Below, piece after piece: positions 23,911 through 34,105 of a stretch of DNA of 64,000 nt. The stretch covers positions 3,638,501 through 3,702,500 of the forward strand of contig NZ_CP107913.1 of NCBI RefSeq assembly GCF_036014115.1, in the 5' to 3' direction. Made by a program: the position numbers and the translations under genes. Under the pieces are notes generated by a model that saw only the letters and a program-made list of their open reading frames with translations, made no database searches and was not told where the DNA came from. This stretch comes from Streptomyces sp. NBC_00448. GTDB lineage: Bacteria; Actinomycetota; Actinomycetes; Streptomycetales; Streptomycetaceae. Every line of letters starts with the position of its first letter. Position 1 is the stretch's first letter.

Positions 23911-26289
23911 TCATGCGGCGGCCGTCGCACGGGACAGCCGGCCCTGGGCGGTCACCACGTAGAGGTCGAGTGTGTGGGCGGAGGCGCTCGCGCCGATCGG
24001 TCCGGAGGCGCCGTGGGGCAGCAGCAGATCACCGGCCGGCTCGGCGCCGCTCGCGCTCGCGGCGTTCGCCGCGTCGATCATGGCGGCGGCGGCGAACACG
24101 TAGAGGTGGCCGCCGGTGGCCAGCGCGTCCGGGCGCACGTCGCCCGTGAGGTGGGCGAGCACCTTGGCGGGCCGCCACGCGCCGTCGGAGAACGACAGCC
24201 GGAGCACCGCGCCGTCCGCCTTGCGTACGACGAACGCGTCCAGGGTGCCGCGGGCGGAGGAGACCAGCGCGGGCCCGTACGTGATCCGGCCGGCCGTCGG
24301 GACCAGCGCCCAGGCGTTCCAGCGGCCGTCGACCAGGGAGGCGGTGACGAGGTCGCCGCCGACCCGCCCGACCAGGTCGATCCGGCCGGGCGCGGAGGAG
24401 GCGGCCGCGGGCGCCGCGTCGAAGTGGGTGCGCTCGTCGACCTGGAGCCAGGGCTTCCAGTAGCCGCCGGTCAGGGTCCGGCGGTAGAGCAGGCCGTCGG
24501 TGCCCAGGGCGAACAGGTCGATCGACCCGGGCCCGGCGGACACCACGGCCGGGTCGGCGTCGACGCTTATACCGGTGAGCTTGTGCCAGGCGCCGTAGCC
24601 CGAGCCGTCCCGGACCAGGTACCAGACGTTCTTGTCGGTGCCGCGGGCGAAGACGTACGTGTCGCCGCCGACGACGAGCGTGCGCGGGCCGCCGGTGAGC
24701 CGCACCCCGGCGGCGGGCGCGTCGCGGAAGGCGGACCACTTCGGCAGGTCGACCGGGGCGCCGGTGCGGCCCTGCGGGGAGTCGGCGCCCCCGGTGGGGG
24801 CGGCCGGGGTGCCGTGGCCGGCGTTGGCGCCGTGGGCCGTGTCGGAGCCGGAGCCGGAGTCGGTCGAGGGGCCCTTGTCGTCGCGGGAGGTGCCGCCTGG
24901 GCCCGGGTGGCCGCCGTGGTCGGGGGAGCCGGCCGAGGCGATGCCCCAGCCGCCGAGCCCGGCGACGGCGAGCGCGGCCGCGGCGGCTGCCGCGAGCTTG
25001 ATCCGCCGCTGGCGTACGGCGTCGGAGACCGAGCGGTGCCGGGGGCTGGCCGGGCGGTCGGCCGCGGAGGCGCGACCGCGTCCTGCGCCGCTCCCGCCGC
25101 CTCCCGCGCTGCCGGCCGGACCCGTCGCGGCGCCCGCGCCGTCGGCGTGGCCGGCCCGGCCCGGGCGCCCGGAGCGTGCGGCCTCGGCCCCGAAGCCCGC
25201 CAGTTCCTCGGCGGTGGGCAGCTTGATGCTGGTGTGGGTGTCGCGGCTGGAGTCCGGGGCGGCCCCGCGCACCAGCGGCACGGCGCCGCGCCTGCGGTCC
25301 CGCGCCGGGCGGCCCCCGGGGTCGTCGCCGGGCCGGGTCAGGCCCTGGTCGGGGTCGGCGCCGAAGCCGGCGCCGACCACCGGCTCGTCCGCGTCGTCGT
25401 ACACCCCGCCGGCCCGCTCCGGCTCGCCCTCCGCGCCGGGCGCGGCCACGTCCAGCGCCGGCAGCCCGGCCAGGTCCGGCAGCAACTCCCGCAGCCGCGC
25501 GCCCAGTTCACTCGCCTTCAGCCGGGACGCGGGCGCCTTGGCCAGGCACTGCGCGAGGATCTGCCACAGCTCCTCGGGCACTCCGGGCAGCGGCTGCACG
25601 GTCTCGGTGACGTGCCGGCGCAGTACGGCGCCGGGGTGGCCGCCGCCGAACGGCGTGAAGCCGGCCAGCAGTTCGTAGAGCACGGTGGCCAGGGCGTAGA
25701 TGTCGACGGACGCGCGCGGCGGCAAGCCCTCGATGATCTCGGGGGCGAGGTAGTCGGGGGTGCCGATGATCCGGGTCGCGCGGGTGCGGCGCGGGGTGTC
25801 CACGAGGCGGGCGATGCCGAAGTCGGTGAGCAGCGCGGGCGGCGCGCCGCCGGGGCCGGGGACCGCGGCCGAGTCGAGCAGCACGTTCTCGGGCTTGACG
25901 TCCCGGTGCACGACACCGCCCGCGTGGGCGGCGGCCAGGCCGTCGGCGACGTCGGAGGCGATCGCGACGGCCGCCTCGGGCAGCAGGCGGCGCTCGCGCT
26001 CCAGCCGGGAGCGCAGATCGGTGCCGCGCACCAGCTCCATCACCAGGGCGAGGTCGGTGCCGTCGACCACGAGGTCGCGGATGCCGACGATGTGCGGGTC
26101 GTCCAGCGACAGCAGCGCGGTGCGCTCCTGCACGAACCGGCCCACCAGGTCCTGGTCGGAGGCGAGGTCCTCGCGCAGCAGCTTGATGGCGACCGGGCCT
26201 TCGGGTCCCTCGCCGAGCCACACGGTGCCCGCCGAACCGCGCCCCAGCACCTGGTGGGCGGTGTACCGGCTGCCGATCTTCCTGGCCAA
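23911..26289 (-). CDS. Membrane Ser/Thr protein kinase with extracellular PLL-like beta-propeller
   Basis: A 792-residue receptor-like kinase. Residues ~9-265 are a Hanks-type kinase: GRGSAGTVWLG, the ATP Lys in VAIKLLRED, HRDVKPENVL, DFGIARLVD and GTPDYLAPE. A Gly/Pro/Ala-rich linker leads to one transmembrane helix (~422-445). The extracellular ~300 residues contain repeated propeller-like blades (YGAWHKLTGISVDADPAVVS, GSIDLFALGTDGLLYRR, YWKPWLQV, GRIDLVGR), resembling the PLL-like lectin propeller. It may sense a glycan and phosphorylate cytoplasmic targets. It is related to the PkaA/PkaB pair known beside prfB in S. coelicolor. It is the second of two kinases on the strand. Confidence 0.88.
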   Translation of the reverse strand: MARKIGSRYTAHQVLGRGSAGTVWLGEGPEGPVAIKLLREDLASDQDLVGRFVQERTALLSLDDPHIVGIRDLVVDGTDLALVMELVRGTDLRSRLERERRLLPEAAVAIASDVADGLAAAHAGGVVHRDVKPENVLLDSAAVPGPGGAPPALLTDFGIARLVDTPRRTRATRIIGTPDYLAPEIIEGLPPRASVDIYALATVLYELLAGFTPFGGGHPGAVLRRHVTETVQPLPGVPEELWQILAQCLAKAPASRLKASELGARLRELLPDLAGLPALDVAAPGAEGEPERAGGVYDDADEPVVGAGFGADPDQGLTRPGDDPGGRPARDRRRGAVPLVRGAAPDSSRDTHTSIKLPTAEELAGFGAEAARSGRPGRAGHADGAGAATGPAGSAGGGGSGAGRGRASAADRPASPRHRSVSDAVRQRRIKLAAAAAAALAVAGLGGWGIASAGSPDHGGHPGPGGTSRDDKGPSTDSGSGSDTAHGANAGHGTPAAPTGGADSPQGRTGAPVDLPKWSAFRDAPAAGVRLTGGPRTLVVGGDTYVFARGTDKNVWYLVRDGSGYGAWHKLTGISVDADPAVVSAGPGSIDLFALGTDGLLYRRTLTGGYWKPWLQVDERTHFDAAPAAASSAPGRIDLVGRVGGDLVTASLVDGRWNAWALVPTAGRITYGPALVSSARGTLDAFVVRKADGAVLRLSFSDGAWRPAKVLAHLTGDVRPDALATGGHLYVFAAAAMIDAANAASASGAEPAGDLLLPHGASGPIGASASAHTLDLYVVTAQGRLSRATAAA

Positions 26290-26646
26290 GGCTGCTCCGA
26301 CTCCTCCGACGGTCCGCCGCGTTGCCGAGTGTCGCGGGCGTCGGGTGGGACCGGGACGCCGTGGGGCACCGCGTGATGGCTCGTGTTGGCGACAAAGCTA
26401 CGCGGCTCGACGGCTGTTCGGGACGCCCACGGCCGGTGAGGAGGCGTTCTGCCGGAGAAATCACCCTCTGGAAGTCGACAAATCCCCAACCCAGGAGGCG
26501 AATCGGGCGGATGCGGGCCGTCCCGAGGGTGCGGCGGGACACCCTCGGGACGGGCAAGGCCGGGCAGGGACGGGCAGGGTGAGGCCGGGTCAGGCCGAGC
26601 CGGGACGGGCTGCGGCGGGACGGGCTGCGGCGGGCTTTCGGAACGG
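26290..26646. other. Gap between the two kinase genes
   Basis: The 357 bases contain the terminator at 26519-26552 and, nearer the stop of the upstream kinase, short G-rich tandem runs built on GGGACGGGC. No gene is visible. The promoter of the propeller kinase should lie near 26290-26450. Confidence 0.55.
26519..26552. terminator. Terminator downstream of the 26647-28398 kinase
   Basis: Arms of 12 bp (26519-26530 with 26541-26552) match perfectly across a ten-base loop, 95 bases beyond the kinase stop. Confidence 0.65.
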
Positions 26647-28398
<1,752 letters not shown>

Positions 28399-28953
28399 GT
28401 CATGCGCTCCCTGCTGCGTGATGGTCTTTCCCGGTCCGGCCCAGCGTAGAGCCTGCCGCCGCCGGGTGCCGGATTCCCAGGTAGACGCTGCGCCGCGCCC
28501 CAACGGTTGCGCCCCCTCCCCGTACGCACGGCACCCTCCGCGGCCAGCGCCGCACCCCTCCCCCGGGCAAAGGGCACCGAGTCAGGGACCCTGGCGAACC
28601 GTCGCGGAAGTCGTTCACCCTCCAGGGGCGCGTGGGGGCACCTCCCAGGCGAAGCTCCGGGGGAGAACGGAGCGACCAGCCACCCACCGGCCGATGGTCC
28701 CGGCACACCCACCGCAGAGGCAGGGCCTGCGGCCTCCGGCCGCACCAAGCGCACCCCGGGGAGCCAAGATCGTCGGGGCGGGGGCGAACTGTCACCGAGG
28801 GGTGGGAGGATGCAGGGGTCAAGTCACCGCGTACGCGCGTCCGTCGGGCCACTGCGCGCGTGACCGCGTAGGTGTACGTCGAGGTGCGGGCGCGGGCGGG
28901 GAGCATCTTCCCTGCGCGCACCCGCGCCACGGGGAGAAGGGACCGCGGACGAG
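28399..28953. other. Divergent intergenic region between the kinase and the FHA-FtsK gene
   Basis: The 555 bases must carry promoters for the kinase (minus) and FHA-FtsK gene (plus). A diverged copy of the streptomycete intergenic repeat lies at 28622-28670. I see no convincing gene. Confidence 0.55.
28622..28670. repeat. Fragment of the streptomycete intergenic repeat
   Basis: The segment around GGGGGCACCTCCCAGGCGAA resembles, in inverted orientation, the 15091-15120 part of the MITE-like element, which indicates dispersed copies of one family. Confidence 0.5.
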
Positions 28954-31900
28954 ATGCAGATCCGGCTGACCGTCCTCGGGCCGCGCGGCAGCGGCCGGGC
29001 AGCCCGCGGCTGTGACGTGCTCGTCACCGCTCCCGCGGGCACCGCGCTGAGCACCGTCGCGGGCGCCCTGGCCTCGGCGGCCGGCTCGGCCCAGCCCGGC
29101 GGCCGCTCCTCGGGCAGCTCCGTGGTGCTGTACGCGGGCACCGGCCGGCTCGCCCCCACCGCGGTCCTCGGCGTCCCGCCCCTCGTGGACGGCGCGCTGA
29201 TCTCCCTGCACGCCCCTGCCGAGCAACAAGGCGACCACGGCCAGTACGGCCGCTTCGGGCAGTACGGCAGGCCGCCCGCCGACCTCGCCACGCTGCATGT
29301 GGTGGGCGGTCCCGACGCGGGCGGCGTGCACTTGCTCCAGGGCGGGCAGGCAGGTGTCGGCCGCTCCGCCGACGCGGACGTGCCGCTCGACGACCCCGAC
29401 GTGTCACGGCTGCACTGCGAGATCGCGGTCGGCGCAGACGGCACGGTCACCGTCGCCGACCTCGGCTCGACCAACGGCACCACGCTGTCCGGCCGCCCGG
29501 TCGGCGCCCACCCGCTGCCGTTCCCGCCCGGCGAACTGCTGCGGATCGGCGAGTCCACGCTCCGCCTCACCCGGGCCCGCCCGGCCGCTCCCCCGCCGCT
29601 GTCGACCGCCGTGGACAGCGAGGGGCACCTGCGGGTGGCGCCGCGCGGCGGGGACGGCGGGCCCGAGAGCGGCGCGGAGCCGGGGACCAGGGGTTCGGCC
29701 GGCGCCAAGCGGCCGGCCGCGGGACCGGGACCGTACGAAGAAGTCCGCGGCGACGGTCCGCACGGTGCTCCGAGTGCTGCGGGCAGGGGTGGACCGGACG
29801 GTGACGCCGTTCCCGGCGGCGCCGACGGCGACGGCTACGGGGGCTACGGCGGCTTCGCCGGTGACGGCGGCCCTGGCGGTCACAGCGGCCACGACCGCGG
29901 CCCGGAGACTCTCGGGGGCGCGGCGTGGCCGCCCGCCGAGCCGCCCGCCGTGGACAGCTCCCGGCGCGCCACCGGCGAGCGGAACCGCCGCGAACTCGAC
30001 GAGCCACCGCGCGCCGGGGTCGTCGGCGCCATAGGAGCGTGGGCCAGGCGGCTGGCCGGCGGTCGCCAGGCGCCCGACGACGCCGGGCCCGAGACGGCCG
30101 CGGACGACCCCGCCGCCGCGGAGGCGCTGCGCGAGCGCTGGCCCGACCCGGCGGCGGTCCTGCTGACCGTGCTCGGCCCGGGCCGCCGGCTGTGGGAGCG
30201 CGCCCCCACCCACCCGGACGCGCTGACCGTACGCCTCGGCACCGCCGACCTGCCGGCACCGGACGGCACCGGGCTGCTGCGCGGCGCCCCGTACACCGTG
30301 GACCTGCGGGCCCCCGCCACCTCGGCGCTGACCCTGGCCGGTCCCCGGCCGCGGCTGGCCGGGCTGGGCAGGGCGGTGCTCGCGCAGCTGTGCGCGCTGC
30401 ACTCCCCCGCCGTGCTGGAGGTGGTGCTGGTCAGCGCGGACCGCACCCGGGGCGCGGACGAGCGCACCGAGGAGTGGTCCTGGCTGAACTGGCTGCCGCA
30501 CCTGCGGCCCGCGCACGGCCAGGACTGCCGGCTGCTGCTCGCCTTCGACCGCGACCAGGCCGAGGCCCGCACCTCCGAGCTGGTCCGGCGGCTGGAGTCC
30601 GGCCCGCTCGGGCCCGGGTGGGCGACCGCGCCGGAGTCCGCCGTCACCGCCGCCGCGGCCCGCCACGACGGCCCGTACACGCTTCTCGTCCTCGACGGCG
30701 ACCCCGGTTCCGCGGCCCTGCGCGACGCCCTGACCCGCATATCGACGGCCGGACCGTCGGCCGGCATCCACGTGCTGTGCCTCGCCGAGACCGGTGAACG
30801 CCCCGCCGTCCAGGGCGGTGTGGTGGCCCACGTGTCGGGCGACGTGGCGACCACGCTGCGGTTGGAGGCGGCCTCGGGGACGTACGGCGCGGGGGCGGGC
30901 GCGGGCACGTACCCGGCGGCGCCGGTGGACGGCACGATAGTGCTGGACGCGGTGTCCGCGGTGTGGGCCGAGCACTTCGCGCGGGCGCTGGCACCGCTGC
31001 GGGAGGCCGACGCCGGATCGGTGGACGTACCGTCACGGCATGTGCTGCCGACCACCGTTCGGCTGCTGGACGAGCTCGACCTCGCGATCGCGACGCCCGC
31101 CCGGATCGCGGCGCGGTGGGGCGAGGCGCCCGGGACGGCCGGGGGTGCGGCCGCGGTGATCGGGGTGGGGGCGGGCGGCCGGGTGGCCGTCGACCTGGTG
31201 GCCGAGGGGCCGCACGCGATCGTCGGGGGCGCGCCCGGCACGGGGAAGACGGAGCTGCTGCGTTCGCTGGTGGCCGCGCTGGCGGCGGCGGACCGGCCGG
31301 AGCGGCTGGCGTTGGTGCTGGTGGACGGGGCCGGGGCGGAGCGCGGTGAGGGGTTGGCCTCCTGCGCCGACCTGCCGCACGTCTCCACGCATCTGGTGGC
31401 CACGGACCCGGTGCGGATGCGGGAGTTCGCGCAGGCGCTGAGCGCGGAACTGAAGCGGCGGGCCGAGGTGCTCGGCGGCGAGGACTTCGCGGCGTGGCAC
31501 AGCAGGGGCGCGATGGCGGGGATGGTGCCGCACCAGGGCGGGCGCAGGGGAGGTCAGGGCTCGGCCGACTCCGCGACAGGTTCGAGGGGTTCGGTCTCCG
31601 GTTCCGCCGGTGCCCCGGGTTCGGCCGGTGCCGCGGGTTCGGCCCGTTCTCCCGGCTCCGCCGGTTCCGCTTCGACCGGCTCCGGGCCGGGTGCGGCCGC
31701 GCGGCCCGTGCCCGTACTCCCGCGCCTGGTCGTCGTCGTGGACGACTTCGACGCGCTCGTGGCGCCGGGCCTCGGCAGTCCCGGACGGCCGTCCGCGGGC
31801 AGCGTGGTGCGGGCGCTGGAAGCGGTGGCGCGGGACGGCGAACGGCTCGGCGTGCACCTGTTCGCCGCGACCGGCCGCCCCGAACGCACCGCGGGCACCG

Positions 31901-32316
31901 ACACCGACGAACGGGCCCGGCTGCGGATAGCGCTGCGGACCGCGGACCCGGAGTCGGCGGCCCTGCTGGTGCACGTCGAGGACCCGGCGGGGCTGGACGA
32001 CGCGGTGCCCGGGCGCGGCTATCTACGGCGCCCCGGCGGCGCGGTGACGCCGTTCCAGGCCGCCCGGGTCAGCGCGCGCATCCCGCGTACCGCGACGCTG
32101 CGGCCGACCGTGGTGCCGCTGGAGTGGGAGCGGATGGGTGACCCGCCGGCGCGCCGCCAGGTCCGCGAACTCGGCAACGGGCCGACCGACTTGGCGCTGC
32201 TGGCCAGCGCGCTGCAGCGCGCCGCCGAGACGCCGCCGGAGGAGCCCGCGCCGCGCGGCGCGCGCCAGGCGGCCGCCGCCACCGCGCCGGCCGCGCTGAT
32301 CCGACCGCGGATCTAG
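28954..32316 (+). CDS. FHA domain FtsK/SpoIIIE-type ATPase, EccC-like
   Basis: A 1120-residue protein. Residues ~110-205 form a forkhead-associated domain (GVGRSADADVPLDDPDVSRLHCEI, GSTNGT), which reads phosphothreonine. A Gly-rich disordered stretch and a degenerate ATPase-like domain follow; the latter contains WSWLNWLPHLRPA, as in the EccC ATPase of type VII secretion. The active P-loop is GGAPGTGKTELL near 760, with Walker B LVVVVDDFDAL near 930. Between them a ~60-residue Ser/Gly/Ala tract splits the ATPase core. No transmembrane helix is visible and no EsxA/B-like gene is nearby, so the substrate is unknown. It is divergent from two Ser/Thr kinases, natural partners for an FHA domain. 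Confidence 0.88.
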   Translation: MQIRLTVLGPRGSGRAARGCDVLVTAPAGTALSTVAGALASAAGSAQPGGRSSGSSVVLYAGTGRLAPTAVLGVPPLVDGALISLHAPAEQQGDHGQYGRFGQYGRPPADLATLHVVGGPDAGGVHLLQGGQAGVGRSADADVPLDDPDVSRLHCEIAVGADGTVTVADLGSTNGTTLSGRPVGAHPLPFPPGELLRIGESTLRLTRARPAAPPPLSTAVDSEGHLRVAPRGGDGGPESGAEPGTRGSAGAKRPAAGPGPYEEVRGDGPHGAPSAAGRGGPDGDAVPGGADGDGYGGYGGFAGDGGPGGHSGHDRGPETLGGAAWPPAEPPAVDSSRRATGERNRRELDEPPRAGVVGAIGAWARRLAGGRQAPDDAGPETAADDPAAAEALRERWPDPAAVLLTVLGPGRRLWERAPTHPDALTVRLGTADLPAPDGTGLLRGAPYTVDLRAPATSALTLAGPRPRLAGLGRAVLAQLCALHSPAVLEVVLVSADRTRGADERTEEWSWLNWLPHLRPAHGQDCRLLLAFDRDQAEARTSELVRRLESGPLGPGWATAPESAVTAAAARHDGPYTLLVLDGDPGSAALRDALTRISTAGPSAGIHVLCLAETGERPAVQGGVVAHVSGDVATTLRLEAASGTYGAGAGAGTYPAAPVDGTIVLDAVSAVWAEHFARALAPLREADAGSVDVPSRHVLPTTVRLLDELDLAIATPARIAARWGEAPGTAGGAAAVIGVGAGGRVAVDLVAEGPHAIVGGAPGTGKTELLRSLVAALAAADRPERLALVLVDGAGAERGEGLASCADLPHVSTHLVATDPVRMREFAQALSAELKRRAEVLGGEDFAAWHSRGAMAGMVPHQGGRRGGQGSADSATGSRGSVSGSAGAPGSAGAAGSARSPGSAGSASTGSGPGAAARPVPVLPRLVVVVDDFDALVAPGLGSPGRPSAGSVVRALEAVARDGERLGVHLFAATGRPERTAGTDTDERARLRIALRTADPESAALLVHVEDPAGLDDAVPGRGYLRRPGGAVTPFQAARVSARIPRTATLRPTVVPLEWERMGDPPARRQVRELGNGPTDLALLASALQRAAETPPEEPAPRGARQAAAATAPAALIRPRI

Positions 32317-32337
32317 GGCGGGGAGGCGGCCGGGCCC

Positions 32338-32383
32338 GGAAGGCGGCGCGGCTTGGAAGGCGGCGCGGCTTGGAAGGCGGCGC
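32338..32383. repeat. 17-bp tandem repeat, about 2.7 copies
   Basis: The unit GGAAGGCGGCGCGGCTT occurs twice exactly, then for a further 12 bases. It starts just after the FHA-FtsK stop and has no assigned function. Confidence 0.7.
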
Positions 32384-32573
32384 CGCAGGGGCACGGCACC
32401 GCGCGGAGCGGGCACGGCGCGGCTCGGCGCGGGCACGGCGACTCCGGCCAAATCCCTTGCCAGGGACCCCCGTTCCGGCGTTCGCCGAGACCCGCGCCGA
32501 CACGTTCGCCGAGTGGTTCCGCACGGCTTTCCGCCCGGACCTGACGGTCCGTCCGTACCTGCCCCCGAAGGGT

Positions 32574-32602
32574 TTGATCCAAGATCACGGCATAGTCACA
32601 AT
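32574..32602 (+). promoter_or_regulatory. Candidate housekeeping promoter of the ABC operon
   Basis: TTGATC (32574-32579) and CACAAT (32597-32602) are spaced by 17 bases, each matching four of six consensus positions. This predicts a transcript starting near 32609, about 78 bases before the lipoprotein gene. Confidence 0.45.
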
Positions 32603-32608
32603 GACCCC

Positions 32609-32632
32609 CGCAAGCCCGCGTAAGACCTTGCG
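32609..32632. promoter_or_regulatory. Candidate operator overlapping the transcription start
   Basis: CGCAAG (32609-32614) and CTTGCG (32627-32632) form an inverted repeat with a 12-base spacer. Sugar ABC operons in streptomycetes are usually repressed by LacI- or GntR-type proteins at such sites. No regulator gene is adjacent. Confidence 0.35.
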
Positions 32633-32686
32633 AGCGCTGTCGCGACGGGCGTAGGACAGTCGCCACGGGACTGAGGGGATGACGAC

Positions 32687-34099
32687 ATGCGTACCTTAAA
32701 GCGCACACACACCAAGCACGCACGACGGAGCACTACGCGCATAGCGCTCGCCGCGGTGGCGGTGTCGGCGCTTGCGCTCACCACCGCGGCGTGCGGCGGG
32801 GGCAGCGGCAAGAAGGACGATGCCAAGCACACGTCGTCGGCGTCCTCCACGGGGAGCGGGAGCGACGGAAGCGAACTGAAACTGCCCGACCTGCACGGCC
32901 AGAAGCTCGAGGTCGCGGCCGTGTGGACCGGCCCCGAACAGAAGGCGTTCCAGAAGGTCCTGGACCAGTTCGACAAGCTCACCGGCGCGAAGTCCACCTT
33001 CGTACCGACCGGTGACAGCCAGTCGACCTTCCTCGGCACGAAGATCGAGGGCGGCCAGCCGCCGGACGTCGCGTTCCTCGCCCAGCCGGGCGTGCTGCAC
33101 CAGTTCGCCGACAAGGGCTGGCTCAAACCGCTCGGCCCTGGCGCGCAGGCCCAGTTGAGCAAGAACTACTCCAAGGGCTGGCAGGACCTGGGCGCTTGGA
33201 AGGGCAAGCAGTACGGCGTCTACGCCAAGGTCGCCAACAAGTCACTGATCTGGTACAACTCCAGCGCCTTCAGCAACGCGGGCGCGACCGTGCCGAAGAC
33301 CTGGGCGGACTTCCTGAAGACCGCCGAGACCGTCTACGAGTCCGGCACCCCGGCGGTGTCGATCGGCGGCGCGGACGGCTGGACCCTCACCGACTGGTTC
33401 GAGAACATCTACCTCTCGCAGGCCGGTCCGGCGAAGTACGACGCGCTCACCGCGCACAAGATCAAGTGGACCGACCCGTCGGTGAAGACCGCGCTGACCA
33501 CGCTCGCCCAGCTCTTCGGGAACAAGGACCTGGTCGCCGGCGGCACGTCCACCGCGCTCGCCAACGACTTCCCGAAGTCGGTCACCCAGGTGTTCAGCGG
33601 CAACCCGCCGAAGGCCGCCATGGTCTACGAGGCCGACTACGTCGCGTCGTTCATCTCCGCCAACACCAAGGCGAAGGTCGGCACGGACGCGAAGGTGTTC
33701 CCGTTCCCGGCGGTCGGCAACGGCAAGGCGCCGGTGGTCAGCGGCGGCGACGTCGGCGTGGCGCTGAAGGACAACGCCGGTGCGCAGGCGCTGCTCACGT
33801 ATGTGGCGTCCACCGACGCGGCCAAGATCTGGGCGTCCAGCGGCGGTTACCTCTCTCCGAACAAGGCGCTGCCGTTCTCGGCGTACCCGGACGCGACCGA
33901 ACGCACCATCGCCCAGGCGCTGATCGGCTCCGGTGACGACTTCCGGTTCGACATGTCCGACCAGGCGCCGGCGGCCTTCGGCGGCACCAAGGGCCAGGGA
34001 GAGTGGAAGGACCTTCAGGTCTTCCTCGCCAAGCCGTCCGATGTGGCCGGCGTGCAGGCCAAGTTGGAGTCCGACGCGGCCAAGGCGTACGGGAGCTGA
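32687..34099 (+). CDS. Sugar ABC transporter substrate-binding lipoprotein (CUT1, family 1)
   Basis: A 470-residue secreted lipoprotein. A positively charged n-region and hydrophobic core end at a lipobox with Cys36 (LTTAAC), followed by a ~25-residue Ser/Gly/Lys linker. The mature part is a cluster B/MalE-like binding protein: KLEVAAVWTGPEQKAFQKVL, PPDVAFLAQPG, YGVYAKVANKSLIWYN, TPAVSIGGADGW. The opening resembles alpha-glucoside (AglE-type) binding proteins, but I cannot assign the sugar. It is the first gene of a three-gene operon with the two permeases. A candidate promoter and inverted repeat precede it. The ATP-binding subunit is not encoded here; MsiK-type shared ATPases serve such systems. 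Confidence 0.93.
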   Translation: MRTLKRTHTKHARRSTTRIALAAVAVSALALTTAACGGGSGKKDDAKHTSSASSTGSGSDGSELKLPDLHGQKLEVAAVWTGPEQKAFQKVLDQFDKLTGAKSTFVPTGDSQSTFLGTKIEGGQPPDVAFLAQPGVLHQFADKGWLKPLGPGAQAQLSKNYSKGWQDLGAWKGKQYGVYAKVANKSLIWYNSSAFSNAGATVPKTWADFLKTAETVYESGTPAVSIGGADGWTLTDWFENIYLSQAGPAKYDALTAHKIKWTDPSVKTALTTLAQLFGNKDLVAGGTSTALANDFPKSVTQVFSGNPPKAAMVYEADYVASFISANTKAKVGTDAKVFPFPAVGNGKAPVVSGGDVGVALKDNAGAQALLTYVASTDAAKIWASSGGYLSPNKALPFSAYPDATERTIAQALIGSGDDFRFDMSDQAPAAFGGTKGQGEWKDLQVFLAKPSDVAGVQAKLESDAAKAYGS

Positions 34100-34105
34100 G
34101 GTCGG

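Larger units (their letters stand above)
32317..32686. other. Promoter region of the sugar ABC operon
   Basis: The 370 bases hold a 17-bp tandem repeat (32338-32383), a candidate promoter at 32574-32602 and an overlapping inverted repeat at 32609-32632. No gene is visible. Confidence 0.55.
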
